Part shown: piece after piece, positions 17,077 through 27,083 of the stretch
Layout: each line of letters opens with the position of its first letter
Position numbering within the stretch: the stretch's first letter is position 1
Assembly: GCF_030345075.1 (NCBI RefSeq)
Contig: NZ_CP128361.1
Coordinates: 2,108,001-2,172,000, forward strand
Length of the DNA stretch: 64,000 bases
Origin: Solwaraspora sp. WMMA2065
Lineage (GTDB): Bacteria > Actinomycetota > Actinomycetes > Mycobacteriales > Micromonosporaceae
Direction: 5' to 3'
Program-made: the position numbers and the translations under genes
The notes under the pieces: generated by a model
What the model was told of the DNA's origin: nothing
Databases searched by the model: none
Seen by the model: only the letters and a program-made list of their open reading frames with translations

Positions 17077-18576
17077 GTGTCTACCTTCCGTACGAGCCGG
17101 TCCGGCACCGTCGCCGCGACGTTGGCCCGGTCCCGCCTGGGCGTACCCCAGGTGTTGTTCTTCGTTCTCGCCGCCGCCGCGCCGCTGACCGTGGTGGCCG
17201 GCGGCGCCAGCACCGGCTATGCCGTCACCGGCACCACCGCGGTGCCGGTCGCCTACCTGCTCATCGCGGTGGTGATGGCGGTCTTCGCCGTCGGCTACGT
17301 GGCGATGAGCCGGCACGTCGTCAACGCCGGCGCGATGTACAGCTACGTCGCGCACGGTCTCGGCCGGATCCCCGGCATCGCGGCGGCGTTCGTCGCCGTC
17401 GTCGCGTACAACGCGATGCAGATCGGGCTGTACGGCGCTTTCGGCGTGGTTGCCGCCGAGGTACTCGCCGTCGCCGGTGCCACCGTGCCGTGGTGGCTCT
17501 GCGCGCTGGCCGGCTGGGCCCTGGTGACCGTACTCGGCCTGGCCCGCGTCGACCTCAACGGCCGGATCCTGGCTGGCCTGCTGCTGGCCGAGCTCGCGGT
17601 CATCATCGGCTACAGCATCGTCATGGTCGGCCACCCCGCCGACGGTGCCGCCGTCGCGGGTCTCGACCCCCGCCAGCTGCTCACCCCAGGGGTGGCGGCG
17701 ATGCTGGTCGGCGGCATAGCCGGTTTCGTCGGTGTCGAGGCCGGCACGGTGTTCGCCGAGGAGACCCGTGATCCGCGTCGTACGGTCGCCCGGGCCACCT
17801 ACTTCGCGGTGACGATCGCCGGAGTGTGCTACGCGGGTTCCGCCTGGGCGATGGCGGTGGCGGCCGGCCCGAACGACGTCGTCGCCCAAGCCCGCGAGTA
17901 CGGCACCGAACTGATGTTCGTGCTGGTCGACCCGCACATCGGCACGACGCTCGTGGACGCCGGCCGGTTGTTGTTCCTGACCAGCCTGTTCGCCGCGCTG
18001 CTCGCGTTCCACAACACCGTTGCCCGGTACCTGTTCGCCCTCGGGCGGGAACGGGTGCTGCCGGCGGCGCTCGGCCGGACGAACCGGCGGACCGGCGCGC
18101 CGAAGCTCGGCTCGCTGGTGCAGAGCGGGCTCGCCGTCGCGGTGATCGTGGGGTACGCGGCGACCGGGCTGGATCCCATCACCCACCTGTTCTTCTGGGT
18201 GACCGTCACCGGTGGGCTCGGCGTGCTGATCCTGATGACCGTGACCTCACTCGCGGTGATCGGCTACTTCCGCCGCGACCCGCGTGGCGAGTCGGCCTGG
18301 CGACGACTGGTCGCGCCGGGCGCGGCCACCGGCGCGCTCGGGCTGATCCTCGTCGGCACCGTCACCAGCTTCGGTGACCTGCTCGGCATCGGCGCGTCCC
18401 CGCTGCGCTGGTGGTTCCCGGCCGGGTACGCCCTGGCCGCGCTGGCCGGCGTCGGTTGGGCGCTCTGGCTGCGTACCAGGCGTCCGCAGACGTACCGGAC
18501 GATCGGCTGGGGCGCCGACAGCGGCACCGCCCAACCGGTGCCGCCGGCACCCGTCCGGCCGTCGGCCCGCGTCTAA
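17077..18576 (+). CDS. APC superfamily amino-acid permease
   Basis: A 499-aa membrane protein with about twelve hydrophobic segments. The first segment has FFVLAAAAPLTVVAGGASTGYAVTG-type sequence, with the unwound helix typical of APC transporters. GFVGVEAGTVFAEETRDPRRTVARA is the conserved loop after TM6, and RYLFALGRERVLPAALGRTNRRTGAP the conserved loop after TM8. It belongs to the actinobacterial APC permeases that import amino acids or polyamines with a cation; the substrate cannot be read from sequence. The GTG at 17077 has CGGAG 8 bases upstream. A perfect 17-bp hairpin follows the gene. Confidence 0.88.
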   Translation: MSTFRTSRSGTVAATLARSRLGVPQVLFFVLAAAAPLTVVAGGASTGYAVTGTTAVPVAYLLIAVVMAVFAVGYVAMSRHVVNAGAMYSYVAHGLGRIPGIAAAFVAVVAYNAMQIGLYGAFGVVAAEVLAVAGATVPWWLCALAGWALVTVLGLARVDLNGRILAGLLLAELAVIIGYSIVMVGHPADGAAVAGLDPRQLLTPGVAAMLVGGIAGFVGVEAGTVFAEETRDPRRTVARATYFAVTIAGVCYAGSAWAMAVAAGPNDVVAQAREYGTELMFVLVDPHIGTTLVDAGRLLFLTSLFAALLAFHNTVARYLFALGRERVLPAALGRTNRRTGAPKLGSLVQSGLAVAVIVGYAATGLDPITHLFFWVTVTGGLGVLILMTVTSLAVIGYFRRDPRGESAWRRLVAPGAATGALGLILVGTVTSFGDLLGIGASPLRWWFPAGYALAALAGVGWALWLRTRRPQTYRTIGWGADSGTAQPVPPAPVRPSARV

Positions 18577-18621
18577 CCGCTGTCCAGCTGGATGTCCAGC
18601 CGCGGTTGCGGCGGCGGACAA

Positions 18622-18658
18622 CGAGCGAGACCCGGGCGGTACGCCCGGGTCTCGCTCG
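18622..18658. terminator. Perfect 17-bp hairpin terminator
   Basis: CGAGCGAGACCCGGGCG (18622-18638) and CGCCCGGGTCTCGCTCG (18642-18658) are perfect complements around GTA. It stands 46 bases after the permease stop and 82 bases after the stop of the convergent small gene, so it probably serves both. No T-run follows on either strand. Confidence 0.8.
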
Positions 18659-18739
18659 GCTCTGTTCCTCCAGCTGACAGACCGCTCGTCCAGTCACGCA
18701 ACTGGTCGTCGTTCGTTGTGCAGGACGGGAAAGGGCTGG

Positions 18740-19072
18740 TCAGCGCGCCAGACTGCGACGCGACATCGACCGCCACAGGTCGTTGCTGGGCCGCATCTGA
18801 TCCATCAGCTCCCGCTCCCACTCGTTCTCGATCTCGACCCCCGCCTTGAGGCAGGCGGCGCGGGCCACGTCGGTGCCGTCAGCGAACTGGTCGCCCCAGG
18901 CGCCGTCCTCCCCCACCAGGACGATCCGTGCGCCACGCTTGCCGACATACTCGATGACCGCCTTCGCGCCGCCGTGGCCAGCGGCGAAGGACCGGATGCC
19001 GGCGACCAGACCAGAGGGGGCGTCCCCCGGGACGGATTCGGTCGCCAGCGTCGTATCGGAACCATCTGCCAT
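18740..19072 (-). CDS. Conserved actinobacterial hypothetical protein
   Basis: A 110-aa soluble protein. The central part, AAGHGGAKAVIEYVGKRGAR followed by IVLVGEDGAWGDQFADG, has an alternating helix-strand pattern, and the end WERELMDQMRPSNDLWRSM is strongly helical and polar. I recall close relatives in many filamentous actinomycetes, always unnamed. No catalytic residues or membrane segments are visible. Its 190-base upstream region is unusually AT-rich and holds a strong hairpin. The end of ctaB lies upstream on the same strand, but the gap argues for a separate promoter. Confidence 0.7.
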   Translation of the reverse strand: MADGSDTTLATESVPGDAPSGLVAGIRSFAAGHGGAKAVIEYVGKRGARIVLVGEDGAWGDQFADGTDVARAACLKAGVEIENEWERELMDQMRPSNDLWRSMSRRSLAR

Positions 19073-19132
19073 ACGCGAAGCGTAAGCAGAGCGACGACCT
19101 TTCGCCGATCAGATGTCGGCTTTTTGTGACTC

Positions 19133-19170
19133 CAATCATCCGTGGGTTTAAGAAGTCCCACAGATGATTG
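19133..19170. other. Hairpin in an AT-rich island upstream of the 110-aa gene
   Basis: CAATCATC-C-GTGGG (19133-19146) pairs with CCCAC-A-GATGATTG (19157-19170): 13 base pairs with one mismatch and a 10-base loop. It lies in a stretch (about 19080-19230) with far lower G+C than its surroundings. The same stretch has a second small inverted repeat, TGTCC/GGACA, around an A-run at about 19190. Hairpin and A/T runs could end ctaB transcription or control the 110-aa gene, whose start is 61 bases away. Confidence 0.55.
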
Positions 19171-19266
19171 ATGGTGATTTCAGTGTCCAAAAAGGGACAA
19201 ATTCCAGCACGAAAAGCGGCAAACGCGACAGAAGTTTCGAGACCTGGACGGGACGGGACCCCGGCG

Positions 19267-20241
19267 TCAGACCAGCGCGTCCAACGCCACAGCAACGAAG
19301 AGCACCGTGAGGTAGGTCGTCGACCAGTGGAACAGCCGCATCGGCTGGACCGGCAGACCACGCCCGGACCGGCGCTGCAGCCGGTGAGCCTCCAACAGGA
19401 AGACGACCCCGACCACCACCGCCGGGACCGCGTAGATCAATGACATGCCCAACGGCCAGACCAGCACCGACGACCCGACCGTCAACCAACTGAACAGTAC
19501 GATCTCCACGCCGACCCGACGTTCGGAGGCCACCACCGGCAGCATCGGGATCCCGGCCCGCGCGTAGTCCACCTTGTACTTGATCGCCAACGCGTAGAAG
19601 TGCGGCAGCTGCCAGAAGAACACCACGGCGAACAGTGCCCAGGCCACCGGGGCCAGGCCGCCGGTCACCGCCGCCCAGCCGATCAGCACCGGAGCGGCGC
19701 CGCAGACACCACCCCAGAACGTGTTCTGTGGCGTCGTACGCTTCAACCACAGCGTGTAGACGAGGTCGTAGTAGGCGATCGCCGCCAGGGTCAGCCCGGT
19801 GGCGAGCCAGTTGGTGAAGACCGCCATCAGCGCCACCGAGCTCACCGCGAGCACCAACCCGAAGATCAGCGCGTGCCTGGGGCTGACCACGTGGTTCGGC
19901 AGCGGCCGACGCTTCGTCCGGCGCATCAGCTGGTCGATGTCCCGGTCGATGAAGCAGTTCAACGCGTTCGCCGCACCGGCGGCCAGGGTGCCGCCGACCA
20001 GCACCACCGCCACCAGCCCGAGCGACGGCAGGCCACCGGCCGCGACCATCATCGTCGGTACGGTCGTGACCAGCAGCAGCTCGATGATCCGCGGCTTGGT
20101 GAGCGACACGTATGCCCGGACCACAGCCAGCAGGTCGGGCACGGCCACCGGCCCTGGGTCCGCCGCTGTGCCGGGCACCTGGTCCGCTTCGGCGACGGAC
20201 CTGACCCGCGCCCGGTCATGGGCGGGGCGCTCGGTGACCAT
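19267..20241 (-). CDS. ctaB: Protoheme IX farnesyltransferase (heme O synthase)
   Basis: A 324-aa UbiA-family membrane prenyltransferase with nine predicted segments. The first Asp-rich motif is [20 protein letters not shown] (NxxxDxxxD), and the second is in [24 protein letters not shown] at the first membrane segment is the family signature. It adds a farnesyl group to heme B to make heme O, the substrate of CtaA, so the two heme A genes flank the permease. The ATG at 20241 avoids a basic N-terminal run that would come from an upstream start. It is divergent from the pentose-phosphate operon. Confidence 0.93.
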   Translation of the reverse strand: MVTERPAHDRARVRSVAEADQVPGTAADPGPVAVPDLLAVVRAYVSLTKPRIIELLLVTTVPTMMVAAGGLPSLGLVAVVLVGGTLAAGAANALNCFIDRDIDQLMRRTKRRPLPNHVVSPRHALIFGLVLAVSSVALMAVFTNWLATGLTLAAIAYYDLVYTLWLKRTTPQNTFWGGVCGAAPVLIGWAAVTGGLAPVAWALFAVVFFWQLPHFYALAIKYKVDYARAGIPMLPVVASERRVGVEIVLFSWLTVGSSVLVWPLGMSLIYAVPAVVVGVVFLLEAHRLQRRSGRGLPVQPMRLFHWSTTYLTVLFVAVALDALV

Positions 20242-20560
20242 GCTCACGGGCTGCACCTTCCGGCGTCGGCGGCGGGTGACCTTCAACTGGCGGCGACCTG
20301 CGGGCCGACGCGCCTCCGACAGCGTACGCGCAGGTATTTTGCCTGCCCGGCCGACCCGTCACCGGTGCTCGTCGTCACACTCGGCAGGCTTTTCACCGGC
20401 CACGATGCGTATCCCCCGGTGCCCGATCGTCGGGTCCGACGATCGGGCACGACCCTGGACGACCATCCGGTTGTCGAGATCGGCGGGCGCACCGTGAACC
20501 CTGCTCGATAGGGTCGTGACGAGGGTTCCGCCTACCTGCTGGACGAGGAGCACACCCACC
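20242..20560. other. Divergent promoter region between ctaB and tkt
   Basis: This 319-base gap carries the starts of two divergent transcription units and no gene. Its main feature is the long palindrome at 20419-20450 (separate entry). GAGGAG at about 20545 is the ribosome binding site of tkt. No clear -35/-10 pair could be assigned for either direction. Confidence 0.6.
20419..20450. promoter_or_regulatory. 32-bp near-perfect palindrome upstream of tkt
   Basis: GTGCCCGATCGTCGG (20419-20433), GT, then CCGACGATCGGGCAC (20436-20450): two perfect 15-bp arms with a 2-base centre. It is 110 bases upstream of tkt and 178 bases upstream of ctaB, in a divergent region. It therefore does not sit where a terminator is needed. 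An operator for a dimeric or tetrameric regulator, or an RNA hairpin in a leader, are the two readings. Confidence 0.6.
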
Positions 20561-22696
20561 GTGGCTGCAACACCAACCGATGCCCCCCTGAACTGGTCCG
20601 ACCTCGACCGCCGCGCGGTCGACACCGCACGCGTGCTGGCCGCCGACGCCGTAGAGAAATCCGGCAACGGCCATCCGGGCACCGCGATGAGCCTCGCTCC
20701 CGCGGCGTACCTGCTGTTCAACCGGGTCATGCGGCACGACCCGAGCGACCCGGGCTGGGCCGGCCGGGACCGGTTCGTCCTCTCCGCCGGGCACTCCAGT
20801 CTCACCCTGTACATCCAACTCTTCTTCTCCGGTTACGGGCTGAGCCTGGACGACCTCAAGGCGTTGCGGCAATGGGGATCGCTGACCCCTGGACACCCGG
20901 AGCACGGCCACACCCGGGGAGTGGAGACCACCACCGGTCCGCTCGGCCAAGGGCTGGCCAACGGGGTCGGCATGGCGATGGCCGCCCGCCGGGAACGCGG
21001 ACTGCTCGACCCGGACGCCGCGCCCGGCGAGTCGGTCTTCGACCACAACATCTGGGTGATCGCCTCCGACGGTGACATCGAAGAGGGCATCACCCACGAG
21101 GCCAGCGCCCTGGCCGGGCACCAGAAGCTCGGCAACCTGACCGTCGTCTACGACGACAACCAGATCTCCATCGAGGACGACACCCGGATCGCGCTCAGCG
21201 AGGACGTCGCCGCCCGGTACGCCGCGTACGGCTGGCACGTGCAGACCGTCGACTGGCGGGCGGGCGCGGCCGGCGACGGCGAGTACCACGAGGACGTCGA
21301 GGCGCTGTACGCGGCGCTGACCGCCGCCCGTGCGGAGACCGACCGCCCGTCGTTCATCGCGCTGCGCACCATCATCGGCTGGCCGGCACCGAAGAAGCAG
21401 AACACCGGCAAGATCCACGGCTCGGCGCTCGGCGCCGACGAGGTCGCCGCCACCAAGGAGATCCTCGGCCTCGACCCCAACCAGCACTTCGCGGTCGACG
21501 ACAAGGTCCTCGCCCACATCCGCGAGGTGCTCGACCGGGGCCGGCAGGCACACGCCAAGTGGACCGAGAAGTACGACGCCTGGGCGCAGGCCAACCCGGA
21601 GCGCAAGGCGCTGCACGACCGGCTCGCCACCCGTACCCTGCCGACCGGCTGGACCGACGCGCTGCCGGACTGGCCGGCGGACCCCAAGGGGGTCGCCACC
21701 CGGGCCGCCTCGGGCAAGGTGCTGACCGCGCTCGCCGCCGAGCTGCCGGAGCTGTGGGGCGGCTCGGCCGACCTGGCGGAGAGCAACAACACCACGATGA
21801 AGGGCGAGCCGTCGTTCGTCCCGGCCGAGTACGCCACCAAGGAGTTCCCCGGCCATGAGTACGGCCGCACCCTGCACTTCGGCATCCGCGAACACGCCAT
21901 GGGGGCGATCCTCAACGGCATCGCGCTGCACGGCGGCACCCGCCCGTACGGCGGCACGTTCCTGGTGTTCAGCGACTACATGCGCCCGGCGGTGCGGCTG
22001 GCCGCGCTGATGAAACTCCCGGTGGTCTACGTCTGGACGCACGACTCGATCGGGCTCGGCGAGGACGGCCCCACCCACCAGCCGATCGAGCACCTGTCGG
22101 CGCTGCGGGCCATCCCCGGACTGGACGTGGTCCGCCCGGCCGACGCCAACGAGACCGCCTGGGCGTGGCGGGTCGCCCTGGAGCACACCGACCGGCCCAC
22201 CGCGCTGGCGCTGACCCGGCAGGCGGTGCCGGTCATCGACCGGGGCACCTACGCCTCGGCCGAAGGGGTCCGCAAGGGCGGCTACGTGCTGGCTGACGCC
22301 GGCAACGCCCAACCGCAGGTGATCCTGATGGGCTCGGGGTCCGAGGTGCAACTGCTGCTCACCGCCCGGGAACGCCTCGAAGCCGAAGGCGTCGCCACCC
22401 GGGTCGTCTCGATGCCGTGCCAGGAATGGTTCACCGAGCAGGACGAGGCATACCGCGAATCGGTGCTGCCGCGCGGGGTCAAGGCCCGGGTCAGCGTCGA
22501 GGCCGGCATCGGCATGTCCTGGCGTGGCCTGGTCGGCGACTGCGGCGAGTCGGTCAGCATTGAACACTACGGGGCCAGCGCCCCGTACCAGGTGCTGTTC
22601 GAGCAGTTCGGCTTCACCGCCGACGCCGTGGTCGCGGCGGCGCACGCGTCGCTGACCCGGGTCGGCGCCATCACCGGCACCACCACCGGAAACTGA
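20561..22696 (+). CDS. tkt: Transketolase
   Basis: A 711-aa thiamine-diphosphate enzyme that moves two-carbon units between sugar phosphates, first gene of the pentose-phosphate operon. The N-terminal [14 protein letters not shown] is a family signature, and the ThDP motif [13 protein letters not shown]...DDN is near residue 170. The pyrimidine domain begins around 370 with [13 protein letters not shown], and [14 protein letters not shown] is the phosphate-binding loop near 490. The GTG at 20561 follows GAGGAG by 10 bases. Length equals that of other actinobacterial transketolases (about 700). tal follows after 11 bases. Confidence 0.97.
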   Translation: MAATPTDAPLNWSDLDRRAVDTARVLAADAVEKSGNGHPGTAMSLAPAAYLLFNRVMRHDPSDPGWAGRDRFVLSAGHSSLTLYIQLFFSGYGLSLDDLKALRQWGSLTPGHPEHGHTRGVETTTGPLGQGLANGVGMAMAARRERGLLDPDAAPGESVFDHNIWVIASDGDIEEGITHEASALAGHQKLGNLTVVYDDNQISIEDDTRIALSEDVAARYAAYGWHVQTVDWRAGAAGDGEYHEDVEALYAALTAARAETDRPSFIALRTIIGWPAPKKQNTGKIHGSALGADEVAATKEILGLDPNQHFAVDDKVLAHIREVLDRGRQAHAKWTEKYDAWAQANPERKALHDRLATRTLPTGWTDALPDWPADPKGVATRAASGKVLTALAAELPELWGGSADLAESNNTTMKGEPSFVPAEYATKEFPGHEYGRTLHFGIREHAMGAILNGIALHGGTRPYGGTFLVFSDYMRPAVRLAALMKLPVVYVWTHDSIGLGEDGPTHQPIEHLSALRAIPGLDVVRPADANETAWAWRVALEHTDRPTALALTRQAVPVIDRGTYASAEGVRKGGYVLADAGNAQPQVILMGSGSEVQLLLTARERLEAEGVATRVVSMPCQEWFTEQDEAYRESVLPRGVKARVSVEAGIGMSWRGLVGDCGESVSIEHYGASAPYQVLFEQFGFTADAVVAAAHASLTRVGAITGTTTGN

Positions 22697-22707
22697 GGAG
22701 GCTCCAG

Positions 22708-23886
22708 ATGACGGACCGATTGGGAAAGCTGACCGCCGCAGGCGTGGCGGTCTGGCTCGACGACCTGTCCCGGCAACGGCTCAGCACCGGCAACCTGGAC
22801 CAACTGCGCCGGGAGAAGCACGTCGCCGGCGTGACCACCAACCCGACCATCTTCGCCGCCGCGCTCGCCGACGCCGACGAGTACAACTGGCAGCTGCGTG
22901 ACCTGGCCGCCCGGGGCGTCAGCGTGGACGAGGCGGTCCGGATGCTCACCACCTACGACGTGCGGTGGGGCTGCGACGTGATGCGCCCGGCGTACGAAAC
23001 CAGCGGCGGCGTCGACGGCCGGGTGTCGATCGAGGTCGACCCGCGGCTGGCGTACCGCACTGCGGAGACCGTCGCCGAGGCGAAGGCGCTGTGGTGGCTG
23101 GTCGACCGGCCGAACCTGTTCATCAAGATCCCGGCGACCGAGGCCGGGCTACCGGCGATCACCGCCACCCTGGCCGAGGGGATCAGCGTCAACGTGACCC
23201 TGATCTTCTCGCTGGACCGCTACAGCGCGGTGATGGACGCCTTCCTCGCCGGTCTGGAGCAGGCGAAGGCCAACGGCCACGACCTGACCACCATCGGCTC
23301 GGTCGCTTCGTTCTTCGTCTCCCGGGTGGACACCGAGATCGACAAGCGCCTCGACAAGATCGGCAGCGACCAGGCCAAGGCGCTCAAGGGCAAGGCCGCC
23401 GTGGCGAACGCGCAGCTGGCGTACGAGCGGTACGCGGAAGTCTTCTCCTCGGACCGCTGGCAGGCCCTGGCCGACGCCGGCGCCCACCCGCAGCGCCCGC
23501 TGTGGGCCTCCACCTCGACGAAGAACCCGGCCTACCGGGACGTCATCTACGTCGAGGAGCTGATCGCCCCCGGCACGGTCAACACCATGCCGGAGTCGGT
23601 GGTGCACGCCTACGCCGACCACGGCGAGACCCGGGGCGACACGGTCACCGGCTCGTACCCGGCCGCCCGGCAGGTGCTCGACGACCTGATCGCCGTCGGC
23701 GTCGACCTCGACGACGTGGTCAAGACCCTGGAGTCTGAGGGGGTGAGCAAGTTCGAGGCCAGCTGGCAGGAGCTGCTCGACGGGGTCCGCTCGTCGCTGG
23801 ACGCGGCCGCGGCCGGCGCCGGTGAGCCGAACGCGGCCGCGAGCGGGCACGCCGCCGCGGCCAAGCAGGCCGGAGGTAACGCATGA
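22708..23886 (+). CDS. tal: Transaldolase
   Basis: A 392-aa class I aldolase that transfers dihydroxyacetone units in the non-oxidative pentose-phosphate pathway. [12 protein letters not shown] near residue 42 is the first signature. The Schiff-base lysine is in [12 protein letters not shown] near residue 138, and LIFSLDRY follows. The C-terminal region (about 355-392) is an Ala-rich tail not needed for catalysis. GGAG lies 9 bases before the start. The stop overlaps the pgi start by 4 bases. Confidence 0.96.
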   Translation: MTDRLGKLTAAGVAVWLDDLSRQRLSTGNLDQLRREKHVAGVTTNPTIFAAALADADEYNWQLRDLAARGVSVDEAVRMLTTYDVRWGCDVMRPAYETSGGVDGRVSIEVDPRLAYRTAETVAEAKALWWLVDRPNLFIKIPATEAGLPAITATLAEGISVNVTLIFSLDRYSAVMDAFLAGLEQAKANGHDLTTIGSVASFFVSRVDTEIDKRLDKIGSDQAKALKGKAAVANAQLAYERYAEVFSSDRWQALADAGAHPQRPLWASTSTKNPAYRDVIYVEELIAPGTVNTMPESVVHAYADHGETRGDTVTGSYPAARQVLDDLIAVGVDLDDVVKTLESEGVSKFEASWQELLDGVRSSLDAAAAGAGEPNAAASGHAAAAKQAGGNA

Positions 23887-25532
23887 GCGACTTCTTCGAC
23901 GGCGGGGTCGAGGCCGCGGCCGGGCTGAGCGTGTACGGGGCCGACGCGGTCGACGCCTCGGCCGCCTCGTCGACCCGGGGCGCGCTGGTCGGCGACGAGG
24001 TGCCCGGCTCACTCGCCCGCAAGGACCCGACGCTGTGGGGCCCGGACGCCGAGGCCGAGGCGAAGATTCGGCTCGGCTGGCTGGACACCTTCACCCGCAG
24101 CCGGGACCTGCTGCCGCAGCTCGCCGAACTGCAGGCCGAGCTGGGCGACCTGGACCACGTGGTGCTGGCCGGGATGGGCGGGTCGTCGCTGGCTCCCGAG
24201 GTCATCTCGCTCACCGTCGGCAAGCCGGTCACCGTGCTGGACACCACCGACCCGCACCAGGTGCGGGCGGCGCTCGGCGACCGACTGGACCGGACCGTCG
24301 TGGTGGTGGCCAGCAAGTCCGGCGGCACCGTGGAGACCGACAGCCACCGTCGCGCGTACTGGCAGGCGTTCCTCGACTCAGGGCTGAGCGAGGCCGAGGC
24401 GGGGCGGCGGTTCGTCATCGTCACCGATCCCGGCTCGCCGCTGGCCACCACCGCCGAGGAGATGGGCGCCACCGTGGTGCTCGCCGACCCGGAGGTCGGC
24501 GGACGGTACTCGGCGCTGACCGCGTTCGGTCTGGTCCCGTCGGCGCTGGCCGGCGTGGACGTGGTCGAGCTGCTCGACCAGGCCGAGCAGCTGTCCGCCG
24601 CGCTCGGCGGCGACCGGGACAACCCGGGGCTGGCGCTCGGCGCGGCGCTCGGTGCGGCGGCGACCACCGGCCGGGACAAGGTCGCGCTGGTCTCCGACGG
24701 CACCGGCATCGAAGGGCTCGGCGACTGGATCGAGCAGCTGATCGCCGAGTCGACCGGCAAGGACGGCATCGGCATCCTGCCGGTGGTCGTCGAGGCACCG
24801 GACGCCCCCGGCGCCGCCGGCCCGGACGTGCTCACCGTCACCTACGGCGGTGCCGGCCAACCGGGCGGGGTGCCCGGCGGCGGGGTCCGCCCCGACCTGG
24901 CGGTCAACGGACCGCTCGGCGCGCAGTTCCTGGTCTGGGAGTACGCGACGGCGGTCGCCGGCCGGGTGCTCGGCATCGACCCGTTCAACCAGCCCAACGT
25001 CACCGAGTCGAAGGAGAACACCAACCGGATCCTGGCGGCCGGGCCGCCGGCCGAGGCACCGTCGTTCGTCGAGGGTGCGATCGAGGTGTACGGGCCGGAC
25101 GGCGTACCGGGTGAGCTGGTCGGCGCGCTGCGCTGGCTGATCGACGGCGTCGGCACCGACGGATACCTCGCGGTGATGGCCTACCTGGACCGGTTCGGCG
25201 ACGCCGACGCGGCCGGGATTCGGCCACTGCTGGCGGCCGCCGCCGGCCGGCCGGTCACCTTCGGCTGGGGGCCGCGGTTCCTGCACTCCACCGGGCAGTA
25301 CCACAAGGGCGGGCCGCAGGTCGGCGCGTTCCTGCAGATCACCGGTGCGGTCACCGACGACCTGCCGGTGCCCGGTCGCCCGTACAGCTTCGGTGAGCTG
25401 CAGGCGGCGCAGGCCGCCGGTGACCGTGAGGCGCTCGCCGGGCGGGGCCGGCCGCTGCTGCGGCTGCACCTGACCGATCGGGCCGCCGGCGTCGCCCAAC
25501 TCCTGGACACGATTCGAAACCTGCCCAGCTGA
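23883..25532 (+). CDS. pgi: Glucose-6-phosphate isomerase
   Basis: A 549-aa SIS-domain enzyme that interconverts glucose-6-P and fructose-6-[11 protein letters not shown] near residue 99 and [11 protein letters not shown] near 140 are the sugar-phosphate loops, and [13 protein letters not shown] near 206 is the PGI signature. The C-terminal catalytic Lys is in [13 protein letters not shown] near 465. This is the shorter actinobacterial pentose-phosphate-linked type, similar to the isomerase half of Tal-Pgi fusions. It is coupled to tal by ATGA. It recycles fructose-6-P back to the oxidative branch encoded just downstream. Confidence 0.94.
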   Translation: MSDFFDGGVEAAAGLSVYGADAVDASAASSTRGALVGDEVPGSLARKDPTLWGPDAEAEAKIRLGWLDTFTRSRDLLPQLAELQAELGDLDHVVLAGMGGSSLAPEVISLTVGKPVTVLDTTDPHQVRAALGDRLDRTVVVVASKSGGTVETDSHRRAYWQAFLDSGLSEAEAGRRFVIVTDPGSPLATTAEEMGATVVLADPEVGGRYSALTAFGLVPSALAGVDVVELLDQAEQLSAALGGDRDNPGLALGAALGAAATTGRDKVALVSDGTGIEGLGDWIEQLIAESTGKDGIGILPVVVEAPDAPGAAGPDVLTVTYGGAGQPGGVPGGGVRPDLAVNGPLGAQFLVWEYATAVAGRVLGIDPFNQPNVTESKENTNRILAAGPPAEAPSFVEGAIEVYGPDGVPGELVGALRWLIDGVGTDGYLAVMAYLDRFGDADAAGIRPLLAAAAGRPVTFGWGPRFLHSTGQYHKGGPQVGAFLQITGAVTDDLPVPGRPYSFGELQAAQAAGDREALAGRGRPLLRLHLTDRAAGVAQLLDTIRNLPS

Positions 25533-25568
25533 CAATTGGTCCGGAGGAAAACGGACTGAGGAGGCGAC

Positions 25569-27083
25569 GTGAACCCCCTGCGCGACCCGCAGGACCGGCG
25601 GCTGCCGCGCATCCCGGAGCCCTGCGCTCTGGTGATTTTCGGTGTCACCGGTGATCTGGCTCGCAAGAAACTACTCCCCGGCATCTACGACCTGGCCAAC
25701 CGAGGGCTGCTGCCACCCGGCTTCGTGGTGCTCGGCTTCGCCCGGCGGGACTGGACCGACGGCGACTTCGAGTCGCTGGCCCACGACTCGGCCAAGGAGT
25801 ACGCGCGTACCCCGTGGCGTGAGGAGGTCTGGTCCCGCCTGGCCGGCAACATCAAGTTCGTCGGCGGCTCGTTCGACGACGACGCCGCGTTCGACAAGCT
25901 GTCGGCCTGCCTGGACGGGCTGCGCGAATCGCACGGCATCCACGGCAACGCCGCGTTCTACTTCTCCATCCCGCCGTCGGCGTTCCCGCAGGTGCTCAAG
26001 CAGCTGGCCCGCACCGGCATGGCCGACAACGAGCGGTGCGGCGGCTGGCGTCGGGTGGTGGTGGAGAAGCCGTTCGGCTACGACCTGCCGTCGGCGAAGT
26101 CGCTCAACGACCTGGTCGACGACGTGTTCACCCGTGACGATGTGTTCCGCATCGACCACTATCTGGGCAAGGAGACCGTCCAGAACATCATGGCGCTGCG
26201 GTTCGCCAACAACCTGTTCGAGCCGCTGTGGAACTCCAAGTACGTCGACTCGGTGCAGATCACCATGGCCGAGGACGTCGGCATCGGCAGCCGGGCCGGC
26301 TTCTACGACGCCACCGGCGCCGCCCGTGACGTGGTGCAGAACCATCTGCTGCAGCTGCTGGCCCTGGTCACCATGGAGGAGCCGACCAGCTTCGACGCCG
26401 CCGAGATCCGGGCGGAGAAGCTGAAGGTGCTGCGGGCGATCAGCCTGCCCGACGACGTGGCCGCCGGCACCGTCCGCGGTCAGTACCTGAAGGGCTGGGT
26501 GGCCGGGCAGCGGGCCGTCGGCTACCTGGAGGAGCCGAACGTGCCGGCCGACTCGACCACCGAGACGTACGTGGCGATGCGGCTGGGCATTCAGAACCGC
26601 CGGTGGGCCGGGGTGCCGTTCTATCTGCGCGCCGGAAAGCGGTTGCCGCGGCGGGTGACCGAGGTGGCGGTGATGTTCAAGGCCGCACCGCACCTGCCGT
26701 TCAACGGCACCGACGTGGAGATGCTCAGCAACAACCAGCTGGTCATCCGGGTGCAGCCCGACGAGGGCGTGGTGCTCAAGTTCGGCGCCAAGGTGCCGGG
26801 CACCACCATGGAGGTCCGCGACATCGCGATGGACTTCCAGTACGGCGAGGCGTTCACCGAGGCCAGCCCGGAGGCGTACGAGCGGTTGGTGCTCGACGTG
26901 CTGATCGGCGACCGCACCCTGTTCCCCGACGCCGCCGAGGTGGAGCAGAGCTGGCGGGTGATCGACCCTCTCGAAGAGGCCTGGGAGGGCACCCGGCCGG
27001 AGCCGTACCGGTCCGGCGAGTGGGGTCCACGGGCCGCCGACGAGATGCTGGCCCGCGAGGGCCGGTCCTGGAGGAGAGCATGA
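25569..27083 (+). CDS. zwf: Glucose-6-phosphate 1-dehydrogenase
   Basis: A 504-aa enzyme that oxidises glucose-6-P and makes NADPH. The nucleotide motif GVTGDLARKKLLP is at residues 26-38, and the catalytic RIDHYLGKE motif is near 196. VEKPFGYD is also present. Its length and motifs are those of Mycobacterium Zwf. GAGGAGG 7 bases upstream of GTG supports the start. The stop overlaps opcA (ATGA), whose product assembles and activates this enzyme. Confidence 0.97.
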   Translation: MNPLRDPQDRRLPRIPEPCALVIFGVTGDLARKKLLPGIYDLANRGLLPPGFVVLGFARRDWTDGDFESLAHDSAKEYARTPWREEVWSRLAGNIKFVGGSFDDDAAFDKLSACLDGLRESHGIHGNAAFYFSIPPSAFPQVLKQLARTGMADNERCGGWRRVVVEKPFGYDLPSAKSLNDLVDDVFTRDDVFRIDHYLGKETVQNIMALRFANNLFEPLWNSKYVDSVQITMAEDVGIGSRAGFYDATGAARDVVQNHLLQLLALVTMEEPTSFDAAEIRAEKLKVLRAISLPDDVAAGTVRGQYLKGWVAGQRAVGYLEEPNVPADSTTETYVAMRLGIQNRRWAGVPFYLRAGKRLPRRVTEVAVMFKAAPHLPFNGTDVEMLSNNQLVIRVQPDEGVVLKFGAKVPGTTMEVRDIAMDFQYGEAFTEASPEAYERLVLDVLIGDRTLFPDAAEVEQSWRVIDPLEEAWEGTRPEPYRSGEWGPRAADEMLAREGRSWRRA

